Part shown: positions 25,712 to 34,845 of the stretch, piece after piece
Layout of the letters: the number at the start of each line of letters is the position of its first letter
Numbering within the stretch: the first letter of the stretch is position 1
DNA from: Dehalococcoidia bacterium
Lineage (GTDB): Bacteria > Chloroflexota > Dehalococcoidia > Bin125
DNA length: 64,000 nt
NCBI GenBank assembly: GCA_022825265.1
Contig: JAJDXE010000001.1
Span: 124,001-188,000, forward strand
Direction: 5' to 3'
Position numbers and translations under genes: made by a program
Notes under the pieces: generated by a model
Told to the model about the DNA's origin: nothing
Database searches by the model: none
Seen by the model: the letters and a program-made list of their open reading frames with translations, nothing else

Positions 25712-28087
25712 CTATTGCAATGCGCCCGACGCTACCAGTTCGACGATCCGCTCATCCGTGTAGCCGAGCAGGTCGCGGAGGACGGCGTCGTTGTCGGCGC
25801 CCATGGTCGGGGCGACCGTCGGGCGGCCGGCGGGGGTTCGGCCGAAGACGATTCGTGCGCCTTCGACAACGGACTTGCCCTGGGTTGGATGGGCGAGCTC
25901 GACGAAGTGGTTGCGGTGCTGGAGCTGGGGGTCGGCGAAGCAGGCGGTGGAGTCCTGGATGGCGTGGGCGGGTACGCCGACGGCGAGGAGCGCGTTCATG
26001 GCGTCCTCGGCGGAGCGGGCGGCGGTCCATTCCTCGAGCACCTCGCCGTTTAGTACCGACTCCAATGCGGCGCGGTCGACGTCGTCGCGGCAGGCGATGG
26101 CGACCCAGCGGTCCTCGCCCTCGGAGGGGAAGACGCCGTGGGGCGACATATCGGGGTCGGCGTTGCCGTTGGCCTGCCACTTTTCACCGGTGAGGCGGTA
26201 GCGGAGGAAGGCGGGGGTGAGGAAGTGAATGGCGGCTTCCATCTGCGAGACGTCGATGTACTGTCCGCGTCCGGTGCGGTCGCGTTCGTCGAGGGCGGCG
26301 AGCAACGCGGCCGAGGCGAAGCGCGGAGCGACGTAGTCGGTGTATGCGCCGAACGGTCCGGCCGGGGAGCGGTCGGGCCAGCCGGCGAGCGGAGTGAAGC
26401 CGGCGAAGGCGGCGGCGAGGTTGCCGAAGCCAGCGAATTCGGCCAGGGGTCCGTCCTGTCCCATCAGGCAGGAGGACATCATGATCAGTCGCGGATTGAC
26501 CTCGCGGAGCGTTTCCCAGGTCAGGTCCCAGCCGCGCATGGCTCGTGGCGTGAAGGACTCGGTGACGATGTCGGCCCAGCGAACGAGGTCGAGGATCAAT
26601 TCCCGACCCTCGGGATTGGCCGGGTCGACCGTGATCATGCGTTTGCCGGCGTTCATGTTGTGGAACATGGACGAGCCCTCGGGCTGGGTCGCTTCGTCGT
26701 CGATGAAGGGCTGCAGGGTGCGGGCGGTATCGATCCGGGTGCTCGACTCAATCCGGACTGTGTTGACGCCGAAATCGCAGAGGGCTCGGGTGCCGGCCGG
26801 TCCGGCCATGACCCACATGAGGTCGAGCATCTTGAGGCCGGAGAGCGGCGGCAGGTTCGGCGTGGCGGCGTTTGCTCTATTGAGAATTGCCGCGGAGTGG
26901 ATCTCAGCGAGGACTTCGTCGGTGTGTTCGCCGAGCATTGGCGCGGGCCGGCCGTATTCGATCGGGGTTTCTGAGAGCCGTGCGAAGGGTCCGGGGAACT
27001 TGAGGGTTTGTCCGTTGCGTTCGACCTCGCGCCAGTAGGAGCGGGCGGCGAGGTGTTCGTTTTCGTCGAGGTCGTCCATCGTCGAGACGGGGACGAGCAG
27101 CAGTCGGCGTTCCTGAGCGACCTGAAACAGTTCGGCCTTGGTCTTGTCGGCGCAGAGCGCTCCGACGACGTCGCAGCAGCGGAAGTACTCGCTGATCGGT
27201 TCCTGCCCGCTGAGGATCAGGTTGGTGTAGTTGAGCCAGTCCTTGTCGCGGGTTTCCTGGTCGCAGTAACCCTCCTCGAGGGCGTACTGCATGAGTCGGT
27301 CGGTGAAGGGGCCGATGGCGGCGCCGAAGAGATAGGTGATCGCGACGTGGCCGTCCTTGCAGGGCCAGAAGAGGCGGATCTCCAACGGGCCGAGCGATGC
27401 GCCGACGGCGGAGCGCTCGAACTGTCCGGCGTTGTTGGGCGCGGCGATGATCCCGGACTGGGTGGCCTGGGCGTAAGCGGCCTGGGCGGAGACGTCGATG
27501 AACTGTCCGAGTCCAGAGCGCTTGCGCTCGTGGAGCGCCATGAGGATGCCAACGGCGGCCTCGGCACCTGCATGCAGGGCGGTCTGGGGCAGATCGACGC
27601 GGAGCGGCGGGCGGTCTTTGTCTCCGCTCTGGATCATGGGGCCGGCAGAGGCGGCGATGGTGAGGTCGGTGGCGGGCCAGCCGGCCTTGGGACCGGAGGA
27701 GCCGAATGATGTGATGCTCACGTAGATGAGGCCCGGGCTGACCTGGGACAGCTCTTGGTAACTGAGCCCTAGCTCGCTCATCTTGCCGACATCGGCCGAC
27801 TCGACGATGGCGTCGGCGCTCCGCGCGAGCTCGATGAGTTGAGCTCTGCCCTCGGCCGACTCCAGGTCGAGGACGACAGAGCGCTTGCCTCTCGCGTAAG
27901 ACTGCCAGACCAGCGAGTCTTCGATGTCGCCCCCGTAGGAGCCGTCGGTGAATGGTCCTCGGCGGCGGGCGGTGTTGCCCTCGGGCGGCTCGATCGCAAT
28001 CACATCGGCTCCGAGGTCGGCCAGGATCATCCCGGCGATCAGACCGCGGTGGTCGGTCAGGTCGAGGATTCGATAGTTGCTGAGCAT
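25712..28087 (-). CDS. Class III (CaiB/BaiF) CoA-transferase, two fused copies
   Basis: A 791-residue protein with two full family III CoA-transferase domains, at about 1-385 and 405-790. Each begins with the typical start (YRILDLTDHRGLIAGMILADLGADVIAIEPPEG; LKMLDLMWVMAGPAGTRALCDFGVNTVRIES). Each also has the later ELARSADAIVES/LVRWADIVTESFTPRAMRGWDL block. These enzymes move CoA between carboxylic acids without a ping-pong enzyme-CoA ester. By eye, the catalytic Asp of formyl-CoA transferase aligns with Ala in the first domain (DVSAQAAY) and Glu in the second (DVSQMEAA), so only one half may be active. Substrate unknown. Confidence 0.92.
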   Translation of the reverse strand: MLSNYRILDLTDHRGLIAGMILADLGADVIAIEPPEGNTARRRGPFTDGSYGGDIEDSLVWQSYARGKRSVVLDLESAEGRAQLIELARSADAIVESADVGKMSELGLSYQELSQVSPGLIYVSITSFGSSGPKAGWPATDLTIAASAGPMIQSGDKDRPPLRVDLPQTALHAGAEAAVGILMALHERKRSGLGQFIDVSAQAAYAQATQSGIIAAPNNAGQFERSAVGASLGPLEIRLFWPCKDGHVAITYLFGAAIGPFTDRLMQYALEEGYCDQETRDKDWLNYTNLILSGQEPISEYFRCCDVVGALCADKTKAELFQVAQERRLLLVPVSTMDDLDENEHLAARSYWREVERNGQTLKFPGPFARLSETPIEYGRPAPMLGEHTDEVLAEIHSAAILNRANAATPNLPPLSGLKMLDLMWVMAGPAGTRALCDFGVNTVRIESSTRIDTARTLQPFIDDEATQPEGSSMFHNMNAGKRMITVDPANPEGRELILDLVRWADIVTESFTPRAMRGWDLTWETLREVNPRLIMMSSCLMGQDGPLAEFAGFGNLAAAFAGFTPLAGWPDRSPAGPFGAYTDYVAPRFASAALLAALDERDRTGRGQYIDVSQMEAAIHFLTPAFLRYRLTGEKWQANGNADPDMSPHGVFPSEGEDRWVAIACRDDVDRAALESVLNGEVLEEWTAARSAEDAMNALLAVGVPAHAIQDSTACFADPQLQHRNHFVELAHPTQGKSVVEGARIVFGRTPAGRPTVAPTMGADNDAVLRDLLGYTDERIVELVASGALQ

Positions 28088-28162
28088 GGCGAACTCCTGC
28101 CCTTGTTCCGCATTTGCCGTCCAGTGTGGCGGATCGTAGCGAAGCGAGAGGGAGGATTGCTG

Positions 28163-28996
28163 CTAGGCCGCCCAGGTGGAAGTGAGGAGGGACTTCGCCG
28201 ATTCGAAGACCTTGTTTTCGCCTTCATGGAGCGCTCCTCGCAGATCTCGAGGGTGTTCGTTCAACCAATCTGCGATGCCAACGGCATTTGCCTGGTGGAG
28301 AGCGGTGCCGACATTGATCTTGGCGACTCCCAACTCGACCGCGCTCATTAGCTCCTCGTCGGACAGGCCGCTTGCTCCGTGCAGGACTAGCGTGATGTTG
28401 ACGGCCTCTCGGATGGAGCGCAGGCGGTCGAGCTGGAGGCCTCCGATTGCCGGGCCTCCGTGCGTGTTGCCGACGGCGACGGCCAACCAGTCGACGCCTG
28501 TGGCCTCGACGAAGCGGGCTGCTTCATCGGGATCGGTCCAGGATGCTTCACCGATGGTGACGCCTGCCTCGTCGCCGGCGACGTGGCCCAGTTCTGCTTC
28601 GAGCGGCAAGCGCGACCAAGTCGTCAGGCCTTTGGCCGACTGGGCCAGCGTTAGATGTTGCTGGAAGGGCAGCGTGGAGCCGTCGATCATGACGGAGCCG
28701 AAGCCGGCATTGATCGCCAGGGACAGCTCGTCAAGTGTGTCGGCGTGATCGAGGTGGAGGGCGATCTGCGCTTCCGAGTCGTCGGCGATTGTCTTGACGA
28801 TCAGGGCGGCGACATCGACGCCGCCGATCAGCGAGAGGCCGGAGCGATTGAGCTGAATCAGCACGGGTCGATTGGTGTTTTCCGCGGCTCGGACGACGCC
28901 TCGGACCATCTGGAACGTTGAGACGTTGGCGCCGATCACGGCCCGACCGCGCTCACGCGCTTGTGCGATGATTGGGCCTGGATCGACGAGCGGCAT
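28163..28996 (-). CDS. Class II fructose-bisphosphate aldolase family protein
   Basis: A 277-residue class II aldolase-like barrel. Zinc-site segments are visible: HLDHADT at about 80-86, EAELGHVAGDE at about 132-142, GNTHGG at about 180-185 and LHGASGLSDEEL at about 207-218. It lies at the short end of the family (typically 285-350), closest to tagatose/fructose-bisphosphate or ketose aldolases. The natural ATG is at 28996, with 81 bases to the divergent sigma-factor gene. It is 75 bases upstream of the CoA-transferase on the same strand. The substrate may differ from fructose-1,6-bisphosphate. Confidence 0.9.
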   Translation of the reverse strand: MPLVDPGPIIAQARERGRAVIGANVSTFQMVRGVVRAAENTNRPVLIQLNRSGLSLIGGVDVAALIVKTIADDSEAQIALHLDHADTLDELSLAINAGFGSVMIDGSTLPFQQHLTLAQSAKGLTTWSRLPLEAELGHVAGDEAGVTIGEASWTDPDEAARFVEATGVDWLAVAVGNTHGGPAIGGLQLDRLRSIREAVNITLVLHGASGLSDEELMSAVELGVAKINVGTALHQANAVGIADWLNEHPRDLRGALHEGENKVFESAKSLLTSTWAA

Positions 28997-29077
28997 GTAC
29001 GCAGTGTCCCACAGGCGGTGCTCCCGCTCGTGCGCGGCTCGGTACGCTCGGGCCGCTCGCGGCAAGGGGAGAGCGCT

Positions 29078-29698
29078 GTGGTGAACCGTCCGGGCGGCCA
29101 ACGCGACCTCGACTCGCTGGAGGACGACCAACTGGTCGCCGTGTCGCTCGACGGTCGGCTGGACGCATTCAATGTGCTCGTGCTGCGGCATCAGTCACGG
29201 GTCCGGGCGACCTGCCGGGGGATCGTCGGGATGGCCGAGGCCGATGACCTGATGCAGGAGTCGTTCATCAAGGCCTGGGATCGGTTGAGTACCTACAAGC
29301 AACGGGGGAAATTCCCGGCCTGGTTGGGCGTGATCGCTCGGCGCACCTGTTTCGATCACCTGAGGCAGCGTCAGCGGAGGCCGACGACGTCGCTGGATCG
29401 GCTGACGGAATCGCTGGGTGACCAGTTCACGCCGGAGTCGGGCGATCGGTCGCTGGACGAGCACATGATGAACATCGAGTTGAGCGGCACGTTGCGGGAA
29501 GCGTTGGCGTCGCTGCCGGAGGAACAGCGGCGAGCGGTCTTCTACCGGGATATCGCGGACATGGAGTACCGCGAGATCGCGGATGCGACGGGCTGGTCGA
29601 TGGGTACAGTGAAGTCGCGAATCAGTCGGGGGCGATCGGCGATGCGGGATTTCCTCACGGAGCGTCAGGCATTGGAGGAGTCTCGTGCGAATCGCTGA
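29078..29698 (+). CDS. ECF-type RNA polymerase sigma factor
   Basis: About 206 residues from the GTG at 29078 (AAGGGGAG six bases upstream; a second GTG follows directly). Region 2 is at about 25-95 and includes the DDLMQESFIKAWDRLSTYK block for -10 melting. Region 4 is at about 140-200 and includes LPEEQRRAVFYRDIADMEYREIA and a helix-turn-helix ending MGTVKSRISRGR, for -35 contact. No extra C-terminal domain. The following gene encodes a membrane anti-sigma-like protein, so activity should be released by an envelope signal. The 186 bases between the two contain no gene. Confidence 0.93.
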   Translation: MVNRPGGQRDLDSLEDDQLVAVSLDGRLDAFNVLVLRHQSRVRATCRGIVGMAEADDLMQESFIKAWDRLSTYKQRGKFPAWLGVIARRTCFDHLRQRQRRPTTSLDRLTESLGDQFTPESGDRSLDEHMMNIELSGTLREALASLPEEQRRAVFYRDIADMEYREIADATGWSMGTVKSRISRGRSAMRDFLTERQALEESRANR

Positions 29699-29884
29699 CC
29701 AGTTTCCGCGTCTGGGTCGATGCGGCGCTGCGCGTTATGTTTCCGCCAACTCCTATCGATCACTTGCTGTCGTGACGGTTTACGGAACCATCTCGACTCG
29801 ATGTGCGTCTAAATTTGTAGATGGGCTGACTTCAGGGCGAGAAGTCGTCGCCGGCGGCGGGCTCATTGGCAGGACTGAATAGTC

Positions 29885-31036
29885 ATGTTCTTCGGGATGC
29901 AGCTCCGTTCACTGATCGGTCGCCGCGACTGGCGCGAGGATGTGTCGGCCTACATGGACGGTGAGCTGTCCACGCGTGACCGGACTCGGATCGAGGCTCG
30001 ACTGGCCGAGTCGGCGGAGATGCGGGAGTACCTAGCTGATCTTGAGGAGATGCGGTCAGTGTTGCGGGCCTTTGAACCGACGCCAGGCACCGTTCCATTC
30101 CAACTCACTACCGAGATGCTCAACGATCCCTCGCGACTGCCCTTGCAGTCTTCGGTCGCGAACCGTGCGATTCGGCTGTCGATGTCGACCGCTGCCGTCG
30201 GCGTGGCGACGTTCGCGGCGGTGATGGTGTTCGACGCGGTTGACTCGCCGACAGTGACCTTTACGACCACGGCGGCCGGCGACACGCAGGGCGGTGTTCC
30301 TACCGCGGCGGTGGTCACAGATCAGGTCGAGATCGAGACACAGTCGCAGCCGGTGGCTGATTCGTCCGCGTCGCCCCATCCCAGCAGATCCGAGGCAGCG
30401 GCGCAGGAGCAGGAAGCCGAGGAGTCGGCGACGGTGGCGTCGGTTGAGATTGACGAAGAGCAAGCAGAGGCTGAGGAAGAATCTGGCTGGCAGGCTCAGC
30501 AGGAGGCTGAGGAAGCCGACGCTGAGGAAGCGGCTGAAGAGCAAGCGCAGCAGTCGGCGGTCAGCAAGGATTCGGCGGCGGATGATCCGTCTCGGCGCGC
30601 GATCACGGCGGGTCGTGGCGGGTCCGACACGGATACGAGTGAGGCGCAGACCGTGACTGCCGCAGACGTCGTCCAACAGCAAGAGTCTGCGACAGAAGAC
30701 GCGGAGCTGGATCAGGCTGAGTCGGCGGAGCCGGAGGTGGCTGAGGAGTCAGACTCGAGTGAGGCAACAAGCACTGATGAGTCGAGCGGAGCATCCGACG
30801 ACGGCGCAGCAACGACGACGACGCAGACGGAGACCGTGACCCGCACGGTTGCGACCTCGGTTCAGCATTCTGAATCCGATTGGCCGCTGGAGCAACGACC
30901 GCGATCGGGGACCGTGCAACTGGCCCGAGATCCAAGCTGGGAAGGGCCAGTGCAGATTGTTCTCGCCGTGATCGCGATTGGGGCGACGCTGCTCTGGCTC
31001 GGGCTGACGATCGTGGATCGCCGCCGAAGGACATGA
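29885..31036 (+). CDS. Transmembrane anti-sigma factor with long acidic extracytoplasmic region
   Basis: A 383-residue protein. Residues 18-60 (VSAYMDGELSTRDRTRIEARL...) are an anti-sigma domain of the zinc-finger-like class but lack the zinc-binding Cys. A helix at about 100-117 crosses the membrane. Residues about 125-345 are low complexity, very rich in Glu, Ala, Gln, Ser and Thr (EEQAEAEEES, EEADAEEAAEE). A second helix lies at about 356-375, ending in RRRRT. It should hold the ECF sigma factor at the membrane. The stop overlaps the ribD start (ATGA), which couples sigma control to riboflavin synthesis. Confidence 0.85.
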   Translation: MFFGMQLRSLIGRRDWREDVSAYMDGELSTRDRTRIEARLAESAEMREYLADLEEMRSVLRAFEPTPGTVPFQLTTEMLNDPSRLPLQSSVANRAIRLSMSTAAVGVATFAAVMVFDAVDSPTVTFTTTAAGDTQGGVPTAAVVTDQVEIETQSQPVADSSASPHPSRSEAAAQEQEAEESATVASVEIDEEQAEAEEESGWQAQQEAEEADAEEAAEEQAQQSAVSKDSAADDPSRRAITAGRGGSDTDTSEAQTVTAADVVQQQESATEDAELDQAESAEPEVAEESDSSEATSTDESSGASDDGAATTTTQTETVTRTVATSVQHSESDWPLEQRPRSGTVQLARDPSWEGPVQIVLAVIAIGATLLWLGLTIVDRRRRT

Positions 31037-32685
31037 ACACCCGTCCAGCGGGCAGTTCGCGGATGATGGCGCGAGCCTTCGAGCTGGCCCGCGCCGTTCG
31101 CGGCACGACGAGTCCTAATCCGGCCGTCGGTGCGGTCGTCGTCGATGGATCACAGATCGTTGGCGAGGGCGCGACCCAACCTCCCGGCGTACCCGATCCT
31201 TCCTCGAAGTTTGGGCGTCCGCAGCAGCGTGCCGGCGGGCCTCATGCGGAGGTGATGGCGCTGCGCGACGCCGGTGAACGCGCTCGCGGGGCGACGATGT
31301 ACGTCACGCTCGAGCCTTGCGCTCACTTCGGCCGCACTCCGCCCTGTACGGAGGCGATCATCGAGGCAGGGCTGGCGCGGGTCGTGGTCGCGGTTGGCGA
31401 TCCTGATCCTCGCGTCGCCGGACGCGGCCTCAATCGACTCCGCGAGGCGGGGACCGAAGTGAGTCTCGGCGACGGGGCGGCCGAGGGCGCGATCCACTAC
31501 GAGGCGTATGCGCACCATCGGCGCAACGGGCGGCCGTTCGTGACGGCCAAGTTTGCGGCGTCGTTAGATGGCCGGATTGCTTCGACGAGCGGCGATTCGC
31601 GCTGGATCTCCGGCCCGCAAACGCTGCAATGGGCACACCGGAATCGGCCGCTGTTCGACGCGATGCTGGTCGGTGTGGAGACGATCATCGTCGACAATCC
31701 GCAGCTCACGGCGCGTCCTGAGGGCTGGCGAGGTTCGGTGCCGCAACCGTTGCGTGTGGTCGTGGACAGTCGTGGTCGGACTCCGCTGAATAGTCGGGTG
31801 CTGGAGGGCGTTGAGTCGTCTCCAACGTTGATCGCGACGACTGAGGCGGCTCCGTCGGACTTTCGAGCGGCGATGTCATCGCGAGGCGTTGATGTTGCGG
31901 TGCTGCCCGGCAACGCAGACGCAGATGGTCGCGTATCGCTGTCTGACTTGCTCGATCTGCTCGGACAAGAGTGCGGCGTGGTCAGCCTGTTGGTTGAGGG
32001 CGGCGGAGAGGTGCTGGGTTCATTCTTCGATCAGCGCTTGATCAACAAGGTGACGGCGGTTGTGGCGCCGATGATCATCGGTGGCGACGCACAGACCGCC
32101 GTCCGGGGGCGCGGAGCAGAGCGGATGCGCGATGTGCTGCGCCTGAACAATATGAGTGTGGAGCAGCTGGGCTCGGATCTGCTGGTGACCGGCTATCCGA
32201 GTCATCCCGAGCGCGATCTGGATGTGCGGATTCGTCCGGCCGGGCAGTCGGACGTGGACGCGGTGGACCAACTGTTGGCAGCGCAGATTATCGAGGGTGC
32301 GCCAACATGCGACGAGTTGCTTGCCGAAGCCCGTGCCGGGGACGCAGTGGTCTGGCTGGCGACCATCCAGACACTGCGGGTCAACGACAGGGATGAAGAG
32401 ACCCAGATCGAGGACATCCTCGGCGTGGCGGCGGTCCATTTTGAGGTAGAGGGGCGGGCCTCGATCCGTTGTCTCGCGGTTCGACCAGACGCGCCGGCCA
32501 GTGTCGCTGAGCGGCTGTACGAGTCGTGCGAGGCCTCGGCCAGCGGGCGTGACGTTGCCTGGCTGGGGTTAACTGTTTCGACCTCGCCCGGAATGTCGGA
32601 TGAACAGTATAAGTCGGCTGGTTATCGATACTATCGGCGCGATGCGGACGGTTCCGACGTACTGATCAAGCGCCTGCATTCATAG
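31033..32685 (+). CDS. ribD: Bifunctional riboflavin enzyme RibD with extra C-terminal GNAT-like domain
   Basis: A 550-residue protein. The deaminase domain (about 8-140) has the zinc ligands H71 in HAEVMAL, C96 in TLEPCAHFG and C105 in TPPC. The reductase domain (about 145-375) has FVTAKFAASLDGRI, SGPQTLQWAH and LLVEGGGEVLGSFF. Together they deaminate and reduce the pyrimidine intermediate of riboflavin. RibD is usually 360-380 residues. Here about 160 more follow, with an IRPAGQSDVDAVDQLL start, a RCLAVRPDAPASVAERL block and a YKSAGYRYYRRD end that look like a GNAT acetyltransferase fold. The function of that addition is unknown. The ATG overlaps the anti-sigma stop. Confidence 0.92.
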   Translation: MNTRPAGSSRMMARAFELARAVRGTTSPNPAVGAVVVDGSQIVGEGATQPPGVPDPSSKFGRPQQRAGGPHAEVMALRDAGERARGATMYVTLEPCAHFGRTPPCTEAIIEAGLARVVVAVGDPDPRVAGRGLNRLREAGTEVSLGDGAAEGAIHYEAYAHHRRNGRPFVTAKFAASLDGRIASTSGDSRWISGPQTLQWAHRNRPLFDAMLVGVETIIVDNPQLTARPEGWRGSVPQPLRVVVDSRGRTPLNSRVLEGVESSPTLIATTEAAPSDFRAAMSSRGVDVAVLPGNADADGRVSLSDLLDLLGQECGVVSLLVEGGGEVLGSFFDQRLINKVTAVVAPMIIGGDAQTAVRGRGAERMRDVLRLNNMSVEQLGSDLLVTGYPSHPERDLDVRIRPAGQSDVDAVDQLLAAQIIEGAPTCDELLAEARAGDAVVWLATIQTLRVNDRDEETQIEDILGVAAVHFEVEGRASIRCLAVRPDAPASVAERLYESCEASASGRDVAWLGLTVSTSPGMSDEQYKSAGYRYYRRDADGSDVLIKRLHS

Positions 32686-32715
32686 CATTCTGCGTGCTGT
32701 TCATAGCGTTCGTTC

Positions 32716-32742
32716 CACAATTGTGAGTGTCTCACACGTGGA
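32716..32742. other. Interrupted palindrome upstream of ribE
   Basis: TGTGAG-TGT-CTCACA flanked by CCAC and GTGG gives a stem with a small internal loop, about 80 bases ahead of the ribE start and 30 bases after the ribD stop. It could be an operator or attenuating hairpin. It does not have the conserved junctions of the FMN riboswitch. Confidence 0.4.
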
Positions 32743-32822
32743 TTGGTGACTCGTTATGCGGGTCAATTGCTGCTCTGGGGTTAGCATTGAGCCGACAGAG
32801 CCGCAGTTGAGAGACAGGTGCG

Positions 32823-33461
32823 ATGTTCACGGGGATCATCGAAGAGGTCGGCGAGATCACCGAGACTGCCGAAGGGCTGTTGCGGATCGCTGCGCCGATG
32901 ATCCTCGAGGATGCGAATCTGGGCGACAGCATCGCGATCAATGGCGTCGACCTGACGGTCACGCATATCGAGTCGAGCGAGTTTCTGGCCAATCTGATGC
33001 CCGAGACCTACCGGCGCTCCAATCTGGGCGAGCTCAAAGTCGGCGACCGGGTCAACCTTGAGCGCTCGGTTCGGCCGATGGACCGGCTCTCGGGACACCT
33101 GGTGCGTGGGGTGGTGGAGGGTCGAGGCTCGTTCCGGAACACTCGGCCTGAGTCGGATGCGATCGTCGTGAGCTACGACGCGCCGACCGAGTTGCTGCGC
33201 CACATGATCGTCAAGGGTCCGATCTGCATTGACGGCGTGTCTCTGACGATCATCGAGAAGGACGAGTCGGGATTTGCCGTGTCACTCGTTCAGTACACTC
33301 AGCAGCACACCAACCTCCTTGACCGACAACCCGGTGACGCTGTGAATCTTGAGACCGACATCCTGGCGCGATACGTCGATGAGCTGCTGGAGACGAAGAT
33401 CGATCAGCTCCTGGACGAGCGGCTCGCCGCACGGGAGTCAAGTGAAGGCGGAGAGCGATGA
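32823..33461 (+). CDS. ribE: Riboflavin synthase, alpha subunit
   Basis: A 212-residue protein of usual length with two lumazine-binding barrels. The start MFTGIIEEVGEI is the family signature. Domain 1 (about 1-95) ends with the LERSVRPMDRLSGHLVRG linker, and domain 2 repeats the fold with CIDGVSLTI. It dismutates 6,7-dimethyl-8-ribityllumazine to riboflavin in the last step of the pathway. The stop overlaps the ribBA start by four bases (ATGA). The C-terminal tail is extended and charged (RLAARESSEGGER). Confidence 0.96.
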   Translation: MFTGIIEEVGEITETAEGLLRIAAPMILEDANLGDSIAINGVDLTVTHIESSEFLANLMPETYRRSNLGELKVGDRVNLERSVRPMDRLSGHLVRGVVEGRGSFRNTRPESDAIVVSYDAPTELLRHMIVKGPICIDGVSLTIIEKDESGFAVSLVQYTQQHTNLLDRQPGDAVNLETDILARYVDELLETKIDQLLDERLAARESSEGGER

Positions 33462-34828
33462 CCGACGCTGAACCGACCGCCGAAGCGACCACGACCCAGG
33501 CTGACAAGCCGAAGCCTCGCCGTGCCCGACGCAAGTCCAGCGGGCGGCGGCGTAAGTCTCCATTCTGCTCGGTTGAGGAAGCGATCGAGGCATTCGCCCA
33601 GGGCGAGCCGCTGATCATCACCGATGACGAGGACCGCGAGAACGAGGGCGACCTGGCATTGCCTGCGCAATTCGTGACCTCGGACACGATCAACTTCATG
33701 GCCACACACGGCCGCGGGCTGATCTGTGTGGCGATGGACGGCAACATTCTCGACCGTCTCGGCCTACGTCTGATGGTCGAGCAGGGCTCCAACACCGCGC
33801 CGCTGGGTACGGCGTTCACGGTCTCGGTGGAGGCTCGCTCAGGCGTGACGACCGGCATCTCCGCGCCCGACCGCGCGCGCACCGTCCAGGTGCTGATGGA
33901 TCCGAATTCAACACCTGAAGACCTCGTGCGTCCGGGCCACATGTTCCCGCTCAGGGCGCGCGATGGCGGGGTCCTGGTTCGCGCGGGCCAGACGGAGGCC
34001 TCGGTCGACCTTTGCCGACTGGCGGGGCTGCAGCCCGGCGCAGTGATCTGCGAGATCATGAAGCGCAACGGCGACATGGCGCGCTTGCCGGAGTTGGTCC
34101 GTTTCTCCAAGCGGCACAACATCAAGGTCGTCTCGGTGGAACAGATTATCCAGTACCGACTGCGCACCGAGCAGCTGGTTGACCGGGTCTCCGAAGCCAA
34201 GCTACCGACGCCGATGGGTACCTGGCGATTGCTCGGCTATCGGACACGAGATCACTCAGAGGAGCATGTGGCTCTGGTGATGGGCAACGTCGATGGCGGC
34301 GAGCCGACGCTTGTTCGAGTTCACTCGCAGTGCCTGACCGGAGACGTGTTCGCCTCACAGCGGTGCGATTGCGGCGAGCAGCTCGATATCGCGATGCGGA
34401 TCGTCGCCGAGGAACGGCGTGGGGTGATCGTCTACATGGCCCAAGAGGGGCGTGGGATCGGGCTGCACAACAAGATCGCGGCCTATGCGCTGCAAGACCA
34501 GGGCATGGACACCGTCGAGGCCAATCTCGCGCTCGGATTCTCCGCCGATCGTCGCGATTACGGCATTGGGATGCAGATCCTGCGCGATCTCGGTGTCCAC
34601 CGAATCCGACTGATGACCAACAACCCGGCCAAGCGGCACGGACTCTCGGGGTACGGCCTCGAGATTGTGGAGCGCGTACCGGTGATCGCCGCCGCCAACC
34701 CACACAATGTGCGCTACCTGTCGGTCAAGCAGGAGAAGATGGGCCATCTGCTGGACCCGGATGCGATCGAGGCGACCGAATCAGTCGACGACGGGCATCC
34801 CCCCACTCGCCGAGCGGCCATCGGCTAG
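33458..34828 (+). CDS. ribBA: Bifunctional 3,4-dihydroxy-2-butanone-4-phosphate synthase / GTP cyclohydrolase II
   Basis: A 456-residue fusion. Residues 1-35 are a basic, Pro/Lys/Arg-rich extension not usual for the family. The DHBP synthase domain (about 37-240) has DDEDRENEGDL at about 56-66 and the MATHGRGLICVA segment. The GTP cyclohydrolase II domain (about 245-440) has RVHSQCLTGDVFASQRCDCGEQL with the three zinc Cys near 292-305, then AQEGRGIGLHNK and the RLMTNNPAKR GTP-binding block. It supplies both precursors of lumazine. Coupled to ribE; ribH follows after 17 bases. Confidence 0.96.
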   Translation: MTDAEPTAEATTTQADKPKPRRARRKSSGRRRKSPFCSVEEAIEAFAQGEPLIITDDEDRENEGDLALPAQFVTSDTINFMATHGRGLICVAMDGNILDRLGLRLMVEQGSNTAPLGTAFTVSVEARSGVTTGISAPDRARTVQVLMDPNSTPEDLVRPGHMFPLRARDGGVLVRAGQTEASVDLCRLAGLQPGAVICEIMKRNGDMARLPELVRFSKRHNIKVVSVEQIIQYRLRTEQLVDRVSEAKLPTPMGTWRLLGYRTRDHSEEHVALVMGNVDGGEPTLVRVHSQCLTGDVFASQRCDCGEQLDIAMRIVAEERRGVIVYMAQEGRGIGLHNKIAAYALQDQGMDTVEANLALGFSADRRDYGIGMQILRDLGVHRIRLMTNNPAKRHGLSGYGLEIVERVPVIAAANPHNVRYLSVKQEKMGHLLDPDAIEATESVDDGHPPTRRAAIG

Positions 34829-34845
34829 GGCGCGAGCGGACCAGC

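Noticed and set aside
29885..31036. Glu/Gln-rich anti-sigma loop as a coiled-coil repeat protein or a spurious ORF
   Set aside because: The anti-sigma domain and two membrane helices frame it, and the position behind a sigma gene makes a real gene far more likely.
32686..32822. Possible FMN riboswitch ahead of ribE
   Set aside because: The conserved AGGGTGAAATTCCC-type blocks of the FMN element are absent; only a simple palindrome is seen.
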